Source: JAOARY01 sp045345765 (GTDB lineage Bacteria > Bacillota > Clostridia > Peptostreptococcales > Peptostreptococcaceae). From it: a stretch of 64,000 bases of DNA. The position numbers and the translations under genes are program-made. The DNA lies in assembly GCA_045345765.1 (NCBI GenBank), contig CP148265.1:930001-994000 (forward strand), in the 5' to 3' direction. The notes under the pieces are model-generated. The model was not told the DNA's origin. It was given only the letters and a program-made list of their open reading frames with translations, and did not search any database. Of this stretch, positions 8,825 to 17,838 are shown one piece after another. How positions within the stretch are numbered: position 1 is the first letter of the stretch; each line of letters opens with the position of its first letter.

Positions 8825-9850
8825 TTAGTTTAATATATTTAAATAAGAGTAATCCTTGTAAAAACTTATTATAAACTTTGTATATTCATCTTCTTTTGAA
8901 TCTATCTCAATCAAATGATTTAATTTATCACATAATTTTTTTGACAAATAAAGCCCCATTCCTGTCGCATTTTTGTTAGTTCTATTTGAACTTCCGCTAA
9001 AACCTTTATCAAAGACTCTTTTTTTATCTATTTGCTTAATGCCTATACCATTATCTTTTATAATAAGATTTATAAACTTATCATCTTCCTTTAAATATAT
9101 CTTTATTTGTCCTTTTTTATCTGTATATTTCAAAGCATTTGATATTATTTGATTTATAATAAAATAAAGCCATCTATAATCAGAAAGTACATTTTTATTT
9201 AAATCATCCAAATCTATTTTTATAGCTTTATTTATAAAATTTTTAGCATTTGATTTTATACTTTTATTTATTAATTTATTTAGATTAACTTCATCAATAA
9301 TATAATCATTAGAAAAAGAATCTAATCTAAAACTATATAAAATCTTTTCAACCTCATCTTCAATTCTTTTTATCTCATCTTCCAAACTATCTTTTAACAT
9401 TACTATATCTTCATTATTTTCAAGTTCTAACTTCATCGCTGCTATAGGTAGTTTTATTTCATGAACAAAGGACATTATATAATCTTTATTCTCTTTTTTT
9501 TCATCATACAATATATTAAATCGATTTCTTTCAAAATTATATATTTCACTAAATAAATTATATATTTTATTTTCAAATTCATTTTGCCCTTTTTTTATAT
9601 CCAAATACCTATCTTCTTTAGCTTTTTTGTATATTGAATCTAAATTACTAAAAAATATATTCAATCTATAATAATCATAAATTAAATATATAAAAAATAA
9701 AAACAGAGAAATCATATTAATATAAATAATATTTGATTTACCAATCATAAAATTAGGGTCAAATCTGATTATCAAAGATATAAAAAGCATAAGTATAATA
9801 AAAAATATTATAAATGATTTTCTTATATTTAAAAATTTTAAAATGCTCAT
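8825..9850 (-). CDS. BceS-like intramembrane-sensing histidine kinase
   Basis: The 341-residue kinase has two membrane spans (about 13-30 and 39-58) with almost no external loop, the mark of kinases that rely on a BceAB transporter for sensing. The phosphoacceptor histidine is in SFVHEIKLPIAAMK. The ATPase domain shows NQIISNALKYT, DNGIGIK and TGMGLYLSKK. ATG at 9850 overlaps the stop of the response regulator gene by 4 bp, so the pair is one operon. A second smaller inverted repeat (CTAACAAAA near 8792 with its complement at 8819-8827) overlaps the stop codon. The cognate transporter is the next operon downstream. Confidence 0.9.
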   Translation of the reverse strand: MSILKFLNIRKSFIIFFIILMLFISLIIRFDPNFMIGKSNIIYINMISLFLFFIYLIYDYYRLNIFFSNLDSIYKKAKEDRYLDIKKGQNEFENKIYNLFSEIYNFERNRFNILYDEKKENKDYIMSFVHEIKLPIAAMKLELENNEDIVMLKDSLEDEIKRIEDEVEKILYSFRLDSFSNDYIIDEVNLNKLINKSIKSNAKNFINKAIKIDLDDLNKNVLSDYRWLYFIINQIISNALKYTDKKGQIKIYLKEDDKFINLIIKDNGIGIKQIDKKRVFDKGFSGSSNRTNKNATGMGLYLSKKLCDKLNHLIEIDSKEDEYTKFIISFYKDYSYLNILN

Positions 9851-10521
9851 TTTATAATATATCCTTCCTTCCTCTTTGTTTTTATAAAATCATCTAAATC
9901 CAAATTCAAAAGTTTTTTTCTAAGTCTATTTATATTAACTGTAAGTGTATTATCATCGACAAAACTCTCATCTTCCCATAATTTTCTCATAATAAATTCT
10001 CTTGATATTATTTTATTATTATTTTTCATCAAAATATAAAGTATTTTAAATTCATTCTTACTTAGTTCTATTTCTTTATCATTAAAACTAACTGTATAAT
10101 CCTTTAGATTTAATATTACATTATTGTATTCCAATACAGATATATCCTTATCTTGATAGGAATAAGTTCTTCTTAATAGCGCCTTAATCTTAACTAAAAG
10201 CACTTCCATCGAAAAAGGCTTACTTAAAAAATCATCCCCACCCATATTAATAGCCATAACAATATCCATATTCCCATCTCTTGAAGATATAAAAATTATA
10301 GGTACTTTTGATAATTCTCTTATCTTTTTACAATAATAAAAACCATCAAAATAAGGCAAATTTATATCCATCAATATTAAATGAGGTTTTGTCCTTACAT
10401 AAGTTTCCACAATATTATCAAATTCATCAATATTAATAATTTCATAACCCCATTTTTTTAAATTATTAGACATTATTTTTGATATTTTTTGATCATCTTC
10501 TACAACCATAATTTTAAACAT
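9847..10521 (-). CDS. BceR-like OmpR-family response regulator
   Basis: This 224-residue regulator has a receiver domain (1-120) with the acidic pair VVEDD, the phosphoacceptor Asp in LILMDINLPYFDG (about residue 52) and the conserved Lys in DDFLSKPF. A winged-helix DNA-binding domain (about 130-224) ends in RRKEGYIIK. It is the first gene of a two-gene unit with the kinase and most likely activates the BceAB-type operon that follows. The 357-bp gap between it and brnQ holds a promoter for brnQ on the other strand and AT-rich sequence in which I see no further gene. Confidence 0.92.
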   Translation of the reverse strand: MFKIMVVEDDQKISKIMSNNLKKWGYEIINIDEFDNIVETYVRTKPHLILMDINLPYFDGFYYCKKIRELSKVPIIFISSRDGNMDIVMAINMGGDDFLSKPFSMEVLLVKIKALLRRTYSYQDKDISVLEYNNVILNLKDYTVSFNDKEIELSKNEFKILYILMKNNNKIISREFIMRKLWEDESFVDDNTLTVNINRLRKKLLNLDLDDFIKTKRKEGYIIK

Positions 10522-10751
10522 AATTCACCTTCATTCTAAATTAAATAAATCAAATCGAGATTTCTACTTATTCTTATAATACTTAATACTATCTTATCAT
10601 TATGTACTTTAGTTTTTTTTTAGAATTTGATTAGAATTAAATTTCATAAAATTTATTAATACTGCAATATAAAAAAAATATAACTTACTATTTTCTTAAT
10701 ATTAGTTAAATTGCATTATATTATTTTAAAAAAATTTAATTTTCATATATG

Positions 10752-10780
10752 TTGACTTTAAGAATAATAGTAATTATAAT
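10752..10780 (+). promoter_or_regulatory. Consensus SigmaA promoter of brnQ
   Basis: TTGACT at 10752-10757 and TATAAT at 10775-10780 are separated by exactly 17 bp. The leader to the brnQ start is about 90 nt, with no clear attenuator hairpin. Confidence 0.8.
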
Positions 10781-10878
10781 ACAGCTAGTATTGTACTTTA
10801 CATATCAAACTCTAAAGAAGCATTTTATATAAAAATAAAAACAAATTAAATTAACAAAAATAAAAAGGAGGTTTTTCC

Positions 10879-12174
10879 TTGAACAAAAAAAATGATGTAA
10901 TTGTAATGGGTTTAGCATTATTTGCAATGTTTTTTGGTGCTGGAAACTTGCTATTTCCACCATCATTAGGTCTTTATGCAGGTAAAGCTTATTTACTTTG
11001 TGGTCTTGGATTTTTTATAACTGCAATAGGTATGCCTTTACTTGGAATTATAGCAGGTGCTAAGGTTGGTGGTAATGTATATGATCTTGGTAATAAGGTC
11101 GGTAAGAAATTTAGCAAAATATTTGCAACTGTAATAGTACTTACTATTGGACCTTTGCTTGCTATTCCTAGAACTGGTGCTACTACATATGAAATGGGTA
11201 TACAGCCTTTATTCCCAATGGTTCCAGAAATTATAGGAGCTTTGATATTCTTTGGATTGACTTTATATTTAACTATTAAACCATCTAAGGTTGTTGATAA
11301 TATAGGAAAAATATTAACGCCTGTATTACTATTGGTTATTGGAATTATAATTGTAAAAGGAATAGCAACACCACTTGGTTCTCCTACTGCAAGAATGAGT
11401 GAAGTCGCTTTTACAAAAGGTTTTACTGAAGGTTATCAAACTGTAGATGCCTTAGCTTCACTGTTATTTGGAATTGTAATAATAAGATCAATAAAAGATA
11501 GAGGCTATACAAGTTTAGATGATCAAATTAATCTTAGTATAAAATCTGGTATTATCGCTGCTTGCGGATTAGTATTTGTTTATGGTGGACTTATTTATAT
11601 TGGTGCTAGTGTAAATGGTATTTATGATGTGAATACTGAAAAGTCACTACTTCTAATAAATATCACCACTTCACTACTTCAAGGTAGTGGAAAAATAATT
11701 CTTAGTATAGTAGTATCTCTAGCTTGTCTTACTACCTCAATAGGTCTTACTGCAACAGTTGGTGATTTTTTTGAAGAACTTACTAATAAAAAAGTTTCTT
11801 ATAAAACTGTAGTTATAATAACTTGTTTATTTAGTGCGTATTTTTCTATAATGGGTGTTGATTCTATTGTTAAAATAGCTGTTCCTTTATTAGAACTTGT
11901 TTATCCAATATCTATAGTACTTATACTACTTGCTTCAATAGATGAATATGTTCCATCTAAATTCTATGTAGGTTCTGTTATTGGTTGTTTTATAATAAGT
12001 TTTAATTCTTGTCTTATAAAATTAAATATAACTATTGATTTACTAAATAATTTTAGTAATTTCATGCCTCTTTCAACTTATGGTTTTCCGTGGATACTAC
12101 CATCTATAGTTGGCGGAATCATAAGTACATTATTATTAAAATCTTCTACAAAAAATAATAAAAAAATAGCATAA
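10879..12174 (+). CDS. brnQ: Branched-chain amino acid:cation symporter (LIVCS family)
   Basis: The 431-residue protein has twelve hydrophobic spans. Its opening (DVIVMGLALFAMFFGAGNL, residues 5-23) carries the FFGAGNL signature of BrnQ carriers, which import leucine, isoleucine and valine with sodium or protons. Other family phrases include PRTGATTYEMG and SLACLTTSIGLTA. The start is TTG at 10879, 8 nt after AAGGAGG. The gene is alone behind a consensus promoter and ends before a strong symmetrical terminator. Whether a specific regulator senses branched-chain amino acids cannot be seen here. Confidence 0.93.
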   Translation: MNKKNDVIVMGLALFAMFFGAGNLLFPPSLGLYAGKAYLLCGLGFFITAIGMPLLGIIAGAKVGGNVYDLGNKVGKKFSKIFATVIVLTIGPLLAIPRTGATTYEMGIQPLFPMVPEIIGALIFFGLTLYLTIKPSKVVDNIGKILTPVLLLVIGIIIVKGIATPLGSPTARMSEVAFTKGFTEGYQTVDALASLLFGIVIIRSIKDRGYTSLDDQINLSIKSGIIAACGLVFVYGGLIYIGASVNGIYDVNTEKSLLLINITTSLLQGSGKIILSIVVSLACLTTSIGLTATVGDFFEELTNKKVSYKTVVIITCLFSAYFSIMGVDSIVKIAVPLLELVYPISIVLILLASIDEYVPSKFYVGSVIGCFIISFNSCLIKLNITIDLLNNFSNFMPLSTYGFPWILPSIVGGIISTLLLKSSTKNNKKIA

Positions 12175-12246
12175 GACTCATTCAAATTATGCTGTTGACC
12201 AAAATTTTAAATATTATAAATTTAAATATCAAATATTAAAATAAAA

Positions 12247-12284
12247 GGGAAGATTAAAAACTTTTAATAGTTTTTAATCTTCCC
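12247..12284. terminator. Bidirectional terminator after brnQ
   Basis: Perfect 16-bp arms GGGAAGATTAAAAACT and complement surround a 6-nt loop. A short A- or T-rich tract lies on each side, and brnQ and the PhzF-like gene converge here. Confidence 0.8.
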
Positions 12285-12406
12285 TAAATTATTTAGTATA
12301 TATCATCAGTTGAACTGTTTATAATTTTTATCATTTAATATTATTTAAGTATTTGATATTATTTCATATTTTCATAATTATAAATACATTTCATTCTCTC
12401 ATATAT

Positions 12407-13273
12407 TTATAATTCTATACTATGTTCCTCTACATTGTAAGCATTTCCTCCAACTTTAACACTTACAACTTCTTCATCTTCAATCTCTAATTTTACATTT
12501 ATCAAAGATGGCTTATTTAATTTATATCCTTGTTCTATCTTTATATTACTATAATCTTTTAATAAATTATAATGATGTAAATATGTTGCTAAAGCTCCAT
12601 TTGATGTGCCTGTAGCTGATTTTTCATTTATTTCATATCTCGGGGCAAAATTCCTAACAGATATTGTATTTTTTGGATTGTTTGTTTCTAATGCAAATAA
12701 GTGGAATCCAACGACATCATATCTCCTACTTATACTTTTAATTTTTTCAAAATCAGGTTCTATCTTATTTAAAGTATCCAAATCTTTTACTGGTATTATT
12801 ATATGTTTAAGACCTGTAGATACTGTTCTTATTGGATAATCAAGCATTAAATCTTCCTTTGAAATATTAAGGGCTTCGCATATTACAAATCTCTCTACTC
12901 TTCCATAAATCTTTGGTATAGACTGCTGTGCATATATTATATCATCCATTACATCAACATTTAATATACCTGATCTAGTTTCTTGTTTATATGTACCTTC
13001 TTTAATCATGTTTTTTTCTTTCATCAAATAAAAACTTCCGATTGTTCCATGTCCACAAAGTTCTAATTCATTATTTGGTGTAAAAAATTCTAATTTAAAA
13101 TCAGCATCATTGGATTTTGATATAAAAGTAATATCATCAAAATTAAGTTTTTTAGCCATTTCTTGTTTTTTATTTTTATCTAAATCATTAGCTCCTAAAA
13201 CTATTCCAGCCTTATTTCCTCCATTTAAATCATCTGAGAATATATTTAGTGTATAATATTTTACATTCATCAT
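12407..13273 (-). CDS. PhzF-family isomerase-like protein
   Basis: The 288-residue protein belongs to the PhzF/YddE fold, two similar half-barrels with the active site between them. Family marks are the N-terminal YYTLNIFSD, FFTPNNELELCGHGT (residues about 65-79) and ATGTSNGALATYL (about 217-229). In characterised PhzF the catalytic residue is a Glu in a phrase like SETAF. Here the matching stretch reads NFDDITF, so an Asp stands where Glu is expected. The true reaction in anaerobes without phenazine genes is unknown, and no phenazine gene is nearby. ATG at 13273 follows AAGGAG with 9 nt. It is transcribed alone, back to back with the beta-amylase gene. Confidence 0.85.
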   Translation of the reverse strand: MMNVKYYTLNIFSDDLNGGNKAGIVLGANDLDKNKKQEMAKKLNFDDITFISKSNDADFKLEFFTPNNELELCGHGTIGSFYLMKEKNMIKEGTYKQETRSGILNVDVMDDIIYAQQSIPKIYGRVERFVICEALNISKEDLMLDYPIRTVSTGLKHIIIPVKDLDTLNKIEPDFEKIKSISRRYDVVGFHLFALETNNPKNTISVRNFAPRYEINEKSATGTSNGALATYLHHYNLLKDYSNIKIEQGYKLNKPSLINVKLEIEDEEVVSVKVGGNAYNVEEHSIEL

Positions 13274-13503
13274 TCTTAAGCTCCTTTTTTAAATTTCCCC
13301 TAGACTATTTTATATTAAATTTGCAAATATTTAAATAGTATTTTTAAGATTATAAATTATAAGAAAAATTGATAATTCGACATCTTTTTAAAAAAACATT
13401 TTCCAAAAGAATTATCTACTAAAATCACCTTGTAAAATAAAAATAAAATTTTACTTGATTATTTTCGTATTAAAAACTAAAATAAAGGTGTAGATGGAAA
13501 AAT

Positions 13504-13560
13504 TTATGCGATATTTTGCATAATTTTTTTAATAATATTTTATTAATGCAAAATTTGCAT
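13504..13560. promoter_or_regulatory. Two palindromic operator candidates upstream of beta-amylase
   Basis: TTATGCGATATTTTGCATAA (13504-13523) and ATGCAAAATTTGCAT (13546-13560) are two inverted repeats that share the half-site TATGC or ATGCAAA. They lie about 120-170 bp before the beta-amylase start in a 400-bp gap. Their similarity suggests a tandem site for one dimeric regulator, perhaps of starch use. The regulator is not in the window. Confidence 0.5.
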
Positions 13561-13676
13561 AAATATATATTAAATTTATTATTTCTATTTATAAATTTTA
13601 ATATGAATTATAAATTATCTTTATAATCAATATTAAATTATGAAAATATTAAAAAACTTAAAAGGGAGTGATTGTA

Positions 13677-15443
13677 TTGTTTAAAGAAAAAAATAAAATT
13701 TTAGAAAAAGGAAAAAAAAGATTTAGCGCTTTAATTATTAATTTAATATTTGTATTCTTTGTAACTACAAGTTGTGCTTATGAAAATATAAATACCATTT
13801 CAAACAATGATTTTACCGCAAATGCAATGTCTCCACTTAAAATCACTGATTTTGATGAGTTTGATTACCAGCTTAAAATTGCAAGTGAATTAGGTGTTGA
13901 TGCTATAAGTGTTGATGTTTGGTGGGGTATGGTTGAACAAGAAGATAATAATTTTGATTGGTCTTATTATGATGAAGTATTTGAATTAATAAAAAATAAT
14001 AATCTTAAAATACTTCCTATAATGTCCTTCCATCAATGTGGTGGTAATGTTGGAGATGATGTTAATATCTATATTCCGAAGTTTTTATTTTCAAAATATA
14101 CAAATACCAAATATAAAAATATAATACTTAAAGATACTGATCTTAAATATGTAAGTGAATTAGGTAATGTATCTAATGAATATTTATCTTTATTTGTAGA
14201 TAATCTTGTAAAAAATGAATATCTTGATTTTATGAATGATTTTGAACAACATTTTTATGATTACAAAGATGATTTTCAAGAAATAAATATAAGCTGTGGT
14301 TCAGCTGGCGAACTTAGATATCCATCTTATAATTCTCACGATAGTGGTAATACTTTTAGCGGATATCCTAACAAAGGTTATTTGCAATGTTATTCTGATA
14401 TTGCAAAATTAGATTTCAGAAATGATATGTTAGCAAAATATCAAGACTTAGAAGGTATAAACAACGCTTGGAGTATTAATTTAACTGATATAGATACTAT
14501 TAATCCACCATCTAATGGTCAAGAATTTTTTTATGCTTCTAATAAACCTTATTTAAATTCTACTTATGGTCAAGACTTTGTTGATTGGTACAATGATTCC
14601 TTAGTTGAACATGGTAAAAATATGATTGATTATGCTCTAGAAGCTTTTGATGAAGATTTTAGAGATATAAAATTAGGTATTAAAATTCCAGGAGTTCACT
14701 GGCAAATAAATAATTTTGAATATCCAAGAACTGCTGAAATAAACGCAGGGCTTATTGGTTCTAATTTTGATTCATATAATAGTTATGGCTATGAAGATAT
14801 ATTATCCATGGTTTCTTCATATGGCGACAAAGTAGTTCTTCATTTCACTTGTTTAGAAATGGACAATGATAATGGTGAATCAACTTCAACTCCTAAAGAT
14901 TTAGTTTCTTGGGTTGGAAATAGTGCTAATGAATTTGGAGTAGAAATAAAAGGCGAAAATGCCCTTAACTTTGGTAATGAAGATAGTAATTACTGGACTA
15001 ATATAGATGATGCAATAGCTAATAATCATTATAAAGGAATAACTATACTTAGAATAAATGATGTTGTTTATGGAAATTCTAATAATTATTATTCTAATCT
15101 AATTTCAAAATATAAAGATTTTAATTTTGATAATAAAAATGTATTTAGAGTTAATAATGTAACAACAGATCCTTCATATGAAGTTTATATTGTTGGAAAT
15201 ACAGATGAACTTGGTAATTGGGATGTGAATAAAGCTGTAAAAATGTATAATGTAAATGAAGATAGAGCTTCGAAAATAAATCCATGGATGGTTTGCATTG
15301 AAAACCTTCCGATGAATCAAAATATAGAATTTAAATTTATAATAAAATCTAATGATGATGTAATTTGGGAAAATAACATACCTAATAGATTTATTAATAT
15401 ATCTGATAAATTTAATACTTTTTCCTATGAATTTAATAATTAA
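13677..15443 (+). CDS. Exported beta-amylase (GH14) with starch-binding domain (CBM20)
   Basis: This enzyme removes maltose from the non-reducing ends of starch. Residues about 40-460 are GH14: the first signature is HQCGGNVGD, and the second, GSAGELRYPSY, carries the catalytic acid Glu; GENALNFGN holds the second Glu. Residues about 490-588 resemble CBM20 (VYIVGNTDELGNWD, followed by aromatic residues). An export signal lies near residues 15-33, ending VTTSC, a weak lipobox, so anchoring is uncertain. GTG at 13668 overlaps the ribosome site GGGAG, so TTG at 13677 (8 nt spacing) is the start. It is monocistronic and ends at an unusual long hairpin. GH14 is uncommon in bacteria, which makes it a marker of starch use. 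Confidence 0.93.
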   Translation: MFKEKNKILEKGKKRFSALIINLIFVFFVTTSCAYENINTISNNDFTANAMSPLKITDFDEFDYQLKIASELGVDAISVDVWWGMVEQEDNNFDWSYYDEVFELIKNNNLKILPIMSFHQCGGNVGDDVNIYIPKFLFSKYTNTKYKNIILKDTDLKYVSELGNVSNEYLSLFVDNLVKNEYLDFMNDFEQHFYDYKDDFQEINISCGSAGELRYPSYNSHDSGNTFSGYPNKGYLQCYSDIAKLDFRNDMLAKYQDLEGINNAWSINLTDIDTINPPSNGQEFFYASNKPYLNSTYGQDFVDWYNDSLVEHGKNMIDYALEAFDEDFRDIKLGIKIPGVHWQINNFEYPRTAEINAGLIGSNFDSYNSYGYEDILSMVSSYGDKVVLHFTCLEMDNDNGESTSTPKDLVSWVGNSANEFGVEIKGENALNFGNEDSNYWTNIDDAIANNHYKGITILRINDVVYGNSNNYYSNLISKYKDFNFDNKNVFRVNNVTTDPSYEVYIVGNTDELGNWDVNKAVKMYNVNEDRASKINPWMVCIENLPMNQNIEFKFIIKSNDDVIWENNIPNRFINISDKFNTFSYEFNN

Positions 15444-15449
15444 ATAATT

Positions 15450-15548
15450 GAAGCCGTTGGAATAAGGGAACATGATACAGCATATTGTGATTATTTTAAA
15501 ATTGATAACACAGTATGTTGTAGCTAAATTTCCTAATACAACAGCTTC
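15450..15548 (+). repeat. Nested intergenic hairpin with conserved core (copy 1)
   Basis: Outer arms GAAGCCGTTG and CAACAGCTTC enclose a 68-bp palindromic core (15466-15533). On the plus strand, arms TACAGCATATTGTG and CACAGTATGTTGTA pair fully when G-U pairs are allowed. The core recurs, inverted, at 59303-59369. It lies between the convergent beta-amylase and lipoprotein genes and probably also terminates transcription. Confidence 0.7.
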
Positions 15549-15559
15549 ATTTTCATATA

Positions 15560-16309
15560 TTAACTTGCAAATGACATCTCAAATTCTTCAACAACAAGCC
15601 CTTTTAGTTCTTCATTTGAAACTTCAAGTTCAACAAATTCTTTGACACTATCATCAAGTGGCATATAATAAAACACAACAGAATCTGTCTTAAAGTAAAT
15701 TCTAACACCTTCTGCTTCAAAACCATTTAAACCCTTTTTCTTAGCTTTTTGATCTAGTATAGATTTTACCTCATCTAATTTGTCTTCTTTTATATAATTA
15801 CTAAACTCTATTTCAGTTGCAGTAGCTATATCTATGTTTTTACTACTCAATATATTTGCTTCAAAATCTTCATTTAATCCTTGATATCTAATCTTTCCTT
15901 CTCCACTATAAACTACGCTAAGGATTTCATTATCCTGTCTTGTAATCTTGTAATCTATATTTGTATCAAAATATCCATCTTCTAACTCAGATTTTATATC
16001 CTTTTGCGAATTTACACTATCATTTATTTTATTTTTATAGATAGAAACAGCATTCGAAAGACTTTGATTTATATAATCCATTGTTAATTCACCTTTTAAT
16101 CCTTTTATTAGTGGATATTTTATTACTATATTTTTATTTTCGTCTTTGTAGACCTGTTCTTCAATTGAATAATCAATACTAACATTATTTTGCACCTCTA
16201 CTACATTAGTCTTATCCTTTAAATCATTATTAGATTCATTTTGTTTACATCCTACTAGCAATAAAGAAGTTAATATTAAAGCTAATCCCATAACTTTTAA
16301 TAGTTTCAA
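15560..16309 (-). CDS. Lipoprotein, probable DUF3298/RsiV-like domain
   Basis: The N-terminus is a classical lipoprotein signal ending LLVGC. The rest (about residues 50-245) contains alternating polar strands with phrases IKYPLIKGL and YFKTDSVVFYYMPLD, which recall the DUF4163-DUF3298 arrangement of RsiV-type extracellular proteins; the family call is tentative. A GTG at 16318 lies inside the ribosome site GGGTG, while TTG at 16309 has a 6-nt spacing and gives the compact signal start MKLLKVMG, so TTG is chosen. Function is unknown; in some relatives the domain binds lysozyme or peptidoglycan. No sigma factor gene is adjacent. Confidence 0.65.
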   Translation of the reverse strand: MKLLKVMGLALILTSLLLVGCKQNESNNDLKDKTNVVEVQNNVSIDYSIEEQVYKDENKNIVIKYPLIKGLKGELTMDYINQSLSNAVSIYKNKINDSVNSQKDIKSELEDGYFDTNIDYKITRQDNEILSVVYSGEGKIRYQGLNEDFEANILSSKNIDIATATEIEFSNYIKEDKLDEVKSILDQKAKKKGLNGFEAEGVRIYFKTDSVVFYYMPLDDSVKEFVELEVSNEELKGLVVEEFEMSFAS

Positions 16310-16491
16310 CTGTATCACCCTTTCAATGTGTAATTTTTTTATTTTATATTCTATTTCTGTTTTTTATTTGTTATTTGTTTTCATCACTAAAATAAGTATA
16401 TGTCTTATATAAATTTTATTAAAGTAATTTTTATTACAATAGGTTACAAAAATTATATTAAAATTTAAAAATAAGAAATTAATAAAAAAAT

Positions 16492-16539
16492 AAAAGAGAT
16501 ATTCAAAATAATAAAAAATCATTTGAAATACCTCTTTTT
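16492..16539 (-). terminator. Terminator after CPBP protease gene
   Basis: On the minus strand AAAGAGGTATTTCAAA pairs with TTTGAATATCTCTTTT, with one extra base in one arm, and a T-rich tract follows. It lies about 45 nt past the protease stop. Confidence 0.65.
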
Positions 16540-16585
16540 ATAAATATTTGTTACAATATAAATTTTTTAATTAAATTTGCATTAT

Positions 16586-17377
16586 CTAAGCTTCTACATA
16601 CTCTATCTTTTGATACATTCTATAAGTTAATACTATAAATAATACAAACATTGGAATATTTATTATACCTAAATTTGGTATGAAAATAGCTATTAAAGAT
16701 CCTAAAAAATTGTATATCAGATGTATTAAAATTGGTGCGATTATAGAATTTAATTTATTATATGTACTGGCTAATAATACTCCCAAAATAAAAGTATATA
16801 TTCCTTGAAGCATGTTTCCATGGGCTACTGAAAATATAAGCGCAGATATGAAAACACTTGATATTAATTTAAATTCCTTTTTTAAAGTATTAAATATTAT
16901 ACCTCTAAATAAAATCTCTTCAAATATAGGTACTAAAACAACAAGTGTTAATATACCAAATATCGATGTTGTTTGATTAGATATCATCTTTGAAACTTCT
17001 TGATATTCCAGAAAATATGGTGATAATGCCATGGTTAAAAACATATTAGCAAAAGATATCAATAAAGCTAAAGAAAATATATTTTTAATTTCTTTATTAT
17101 TTAATTTTCTAAAATTACAACGCTTTATCAAATCTTGATCTTTTAATCTAAATAGTAAATAAAATATGACTAAAGTAACAATAGATGCTACTATAGTAAT
17201 TTGTATAATATTGTTTGTTAAAGCATCACTCATCTGTGACTTACCTTTTATTTTTTCTACTAAACTCTCACCCTTATTATTAATATTATAAATAAATAGA
17301 GAGACGAAAGCCATTATAACAAAATATATGACTAATTCCAATATAGCCTTAAAAATAGATTTGATTTTTCCAAACAA
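16586..17377 (-). CDS. CPBP-family intramembrane metalloprotease
   Basis: The 263-residue protein has about seven membrane spans. The CPBP (Abi/CAAX-like) motifs are FEEILFRG (about residue 157), with the paired glutamates and Arg, then SVAHGN and HLIYNF, which supply the histidines of the metal site. Members process prenylated or peptide substrates in the membrane and often accompany bacteriocin immunity, but no bacteriocin gene is next to it. The longest frame opens at ATG 17401. However, AGGAGGG lies inside that reading, 6 nt before an in-frame TTG at 17377, so the TTG is the probable start. It is monocistronic. Confidence 0.85.
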   Translation of the reverse strand: MFGKIKSIFKAILELVIYFVIMAFVSLFIYNINNKGESLVEKIKGKSQMSDALTNNIIQITIVASIVTLVIFYLLFRLKDQDLIKRCNFRKLNNKEIKNIFSLALLISFANMFLTMALSPYFLEYQEVSKMISNQTTSIFGILTLVVLVPIFEEILFRGIIFNTLKKEFKLISSVFISALIFSVAHGNMLQGIYTFILGVLLASTYNKLNSIIAPILIHLIYNFLGSLIAIFIPNLGIINIPMFVLFIVLTYRMYQKIEYVEA

Positions 17378-17555
17378 AATTTTCCCTCCTAAATGCTCCA
17401 TTTCTTTTATTTAAGTATTAATTTCAATCTTACTTTGCTGATATAAAGATTAATACTAGTTCCATTAAATCATTAATAACTAAAATTTTCAATAAAATTC
17501 AAATAAATTAATAGAAATTTAATCTTTTTTATTCTAAAAAAATCCTAAAAATAAC

Positions 17556-17694
17556 TTGACTAAAATCATTATTTATGTGATAATACATAAAAATATTTAA
17601 ATTCTTTTAAAGAACAATCCTGTGAGGTTGCAAAAGATTAATAATAAAATTATTAATTTGCTTATTAAACTGTTCTTTAGGGAGCAGTTTTTTA
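17556..17694 (+). ncRNA. Orphan PyrR-type transcription attenuator with promoter
   Basis: TTGACT (17556-17561) and GATAAT (17579-17584), 17 bp apart, form a promoter. About 30 nt into the RNA, AATCCTGTGAGGTT (17615-17628) matches the PyrR-binding consensus ARUCCNGNGAGGYU exactly. AACTGTTC and GAGCAGTT (17668-17689) then form a terminator stem followed by T-run. AAAGAACA just before the PyrR site can pair with TGTTCTTT of the terminator, giving the expected antiterminator. This is the design of pyr operon leaders and uracil permease leaders. No pyrimidine gene follows on this strand, so the leader looks orphaned. Confidence 0.75.
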
Positions 17695-17754
17695 TATATA
17701 GATGATTGTTGACTTAATATATGAGTCTTCATTCATTCTTCCCAAATTTATTTT

Positions 17755-17838
17755 GACGCAAATAATTGCGTCCTTTTTTTTGCATTCAAAAGGAATAATT
17801 TTCCTTTTGAATGCAAAAAAAATAGGGCTTCACGCCCT
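17755..17838 (+). terminator. Three consecutive hairpins downstream of the orphan pyr leader
   Basis: GACGCAA and TTGCGTC (17755-17772) with eight following T form a textbook terminator. A perfect 14-bp inverted repeat built on TGCATTCAAAAGGA (17781-17815), extended by T and A runs, comes next. Then AGGGC and GCCCT (17824-17838) form a third. The remaining sequence to 18052 holds no gene I can support. Confidence 0.7.

Noticed and set aside
15174..15473. Minus-strand frame under the starch-binding domain
   Set aside because: It overlaps a well-supported CBM20 region and lacks a ribosome site.
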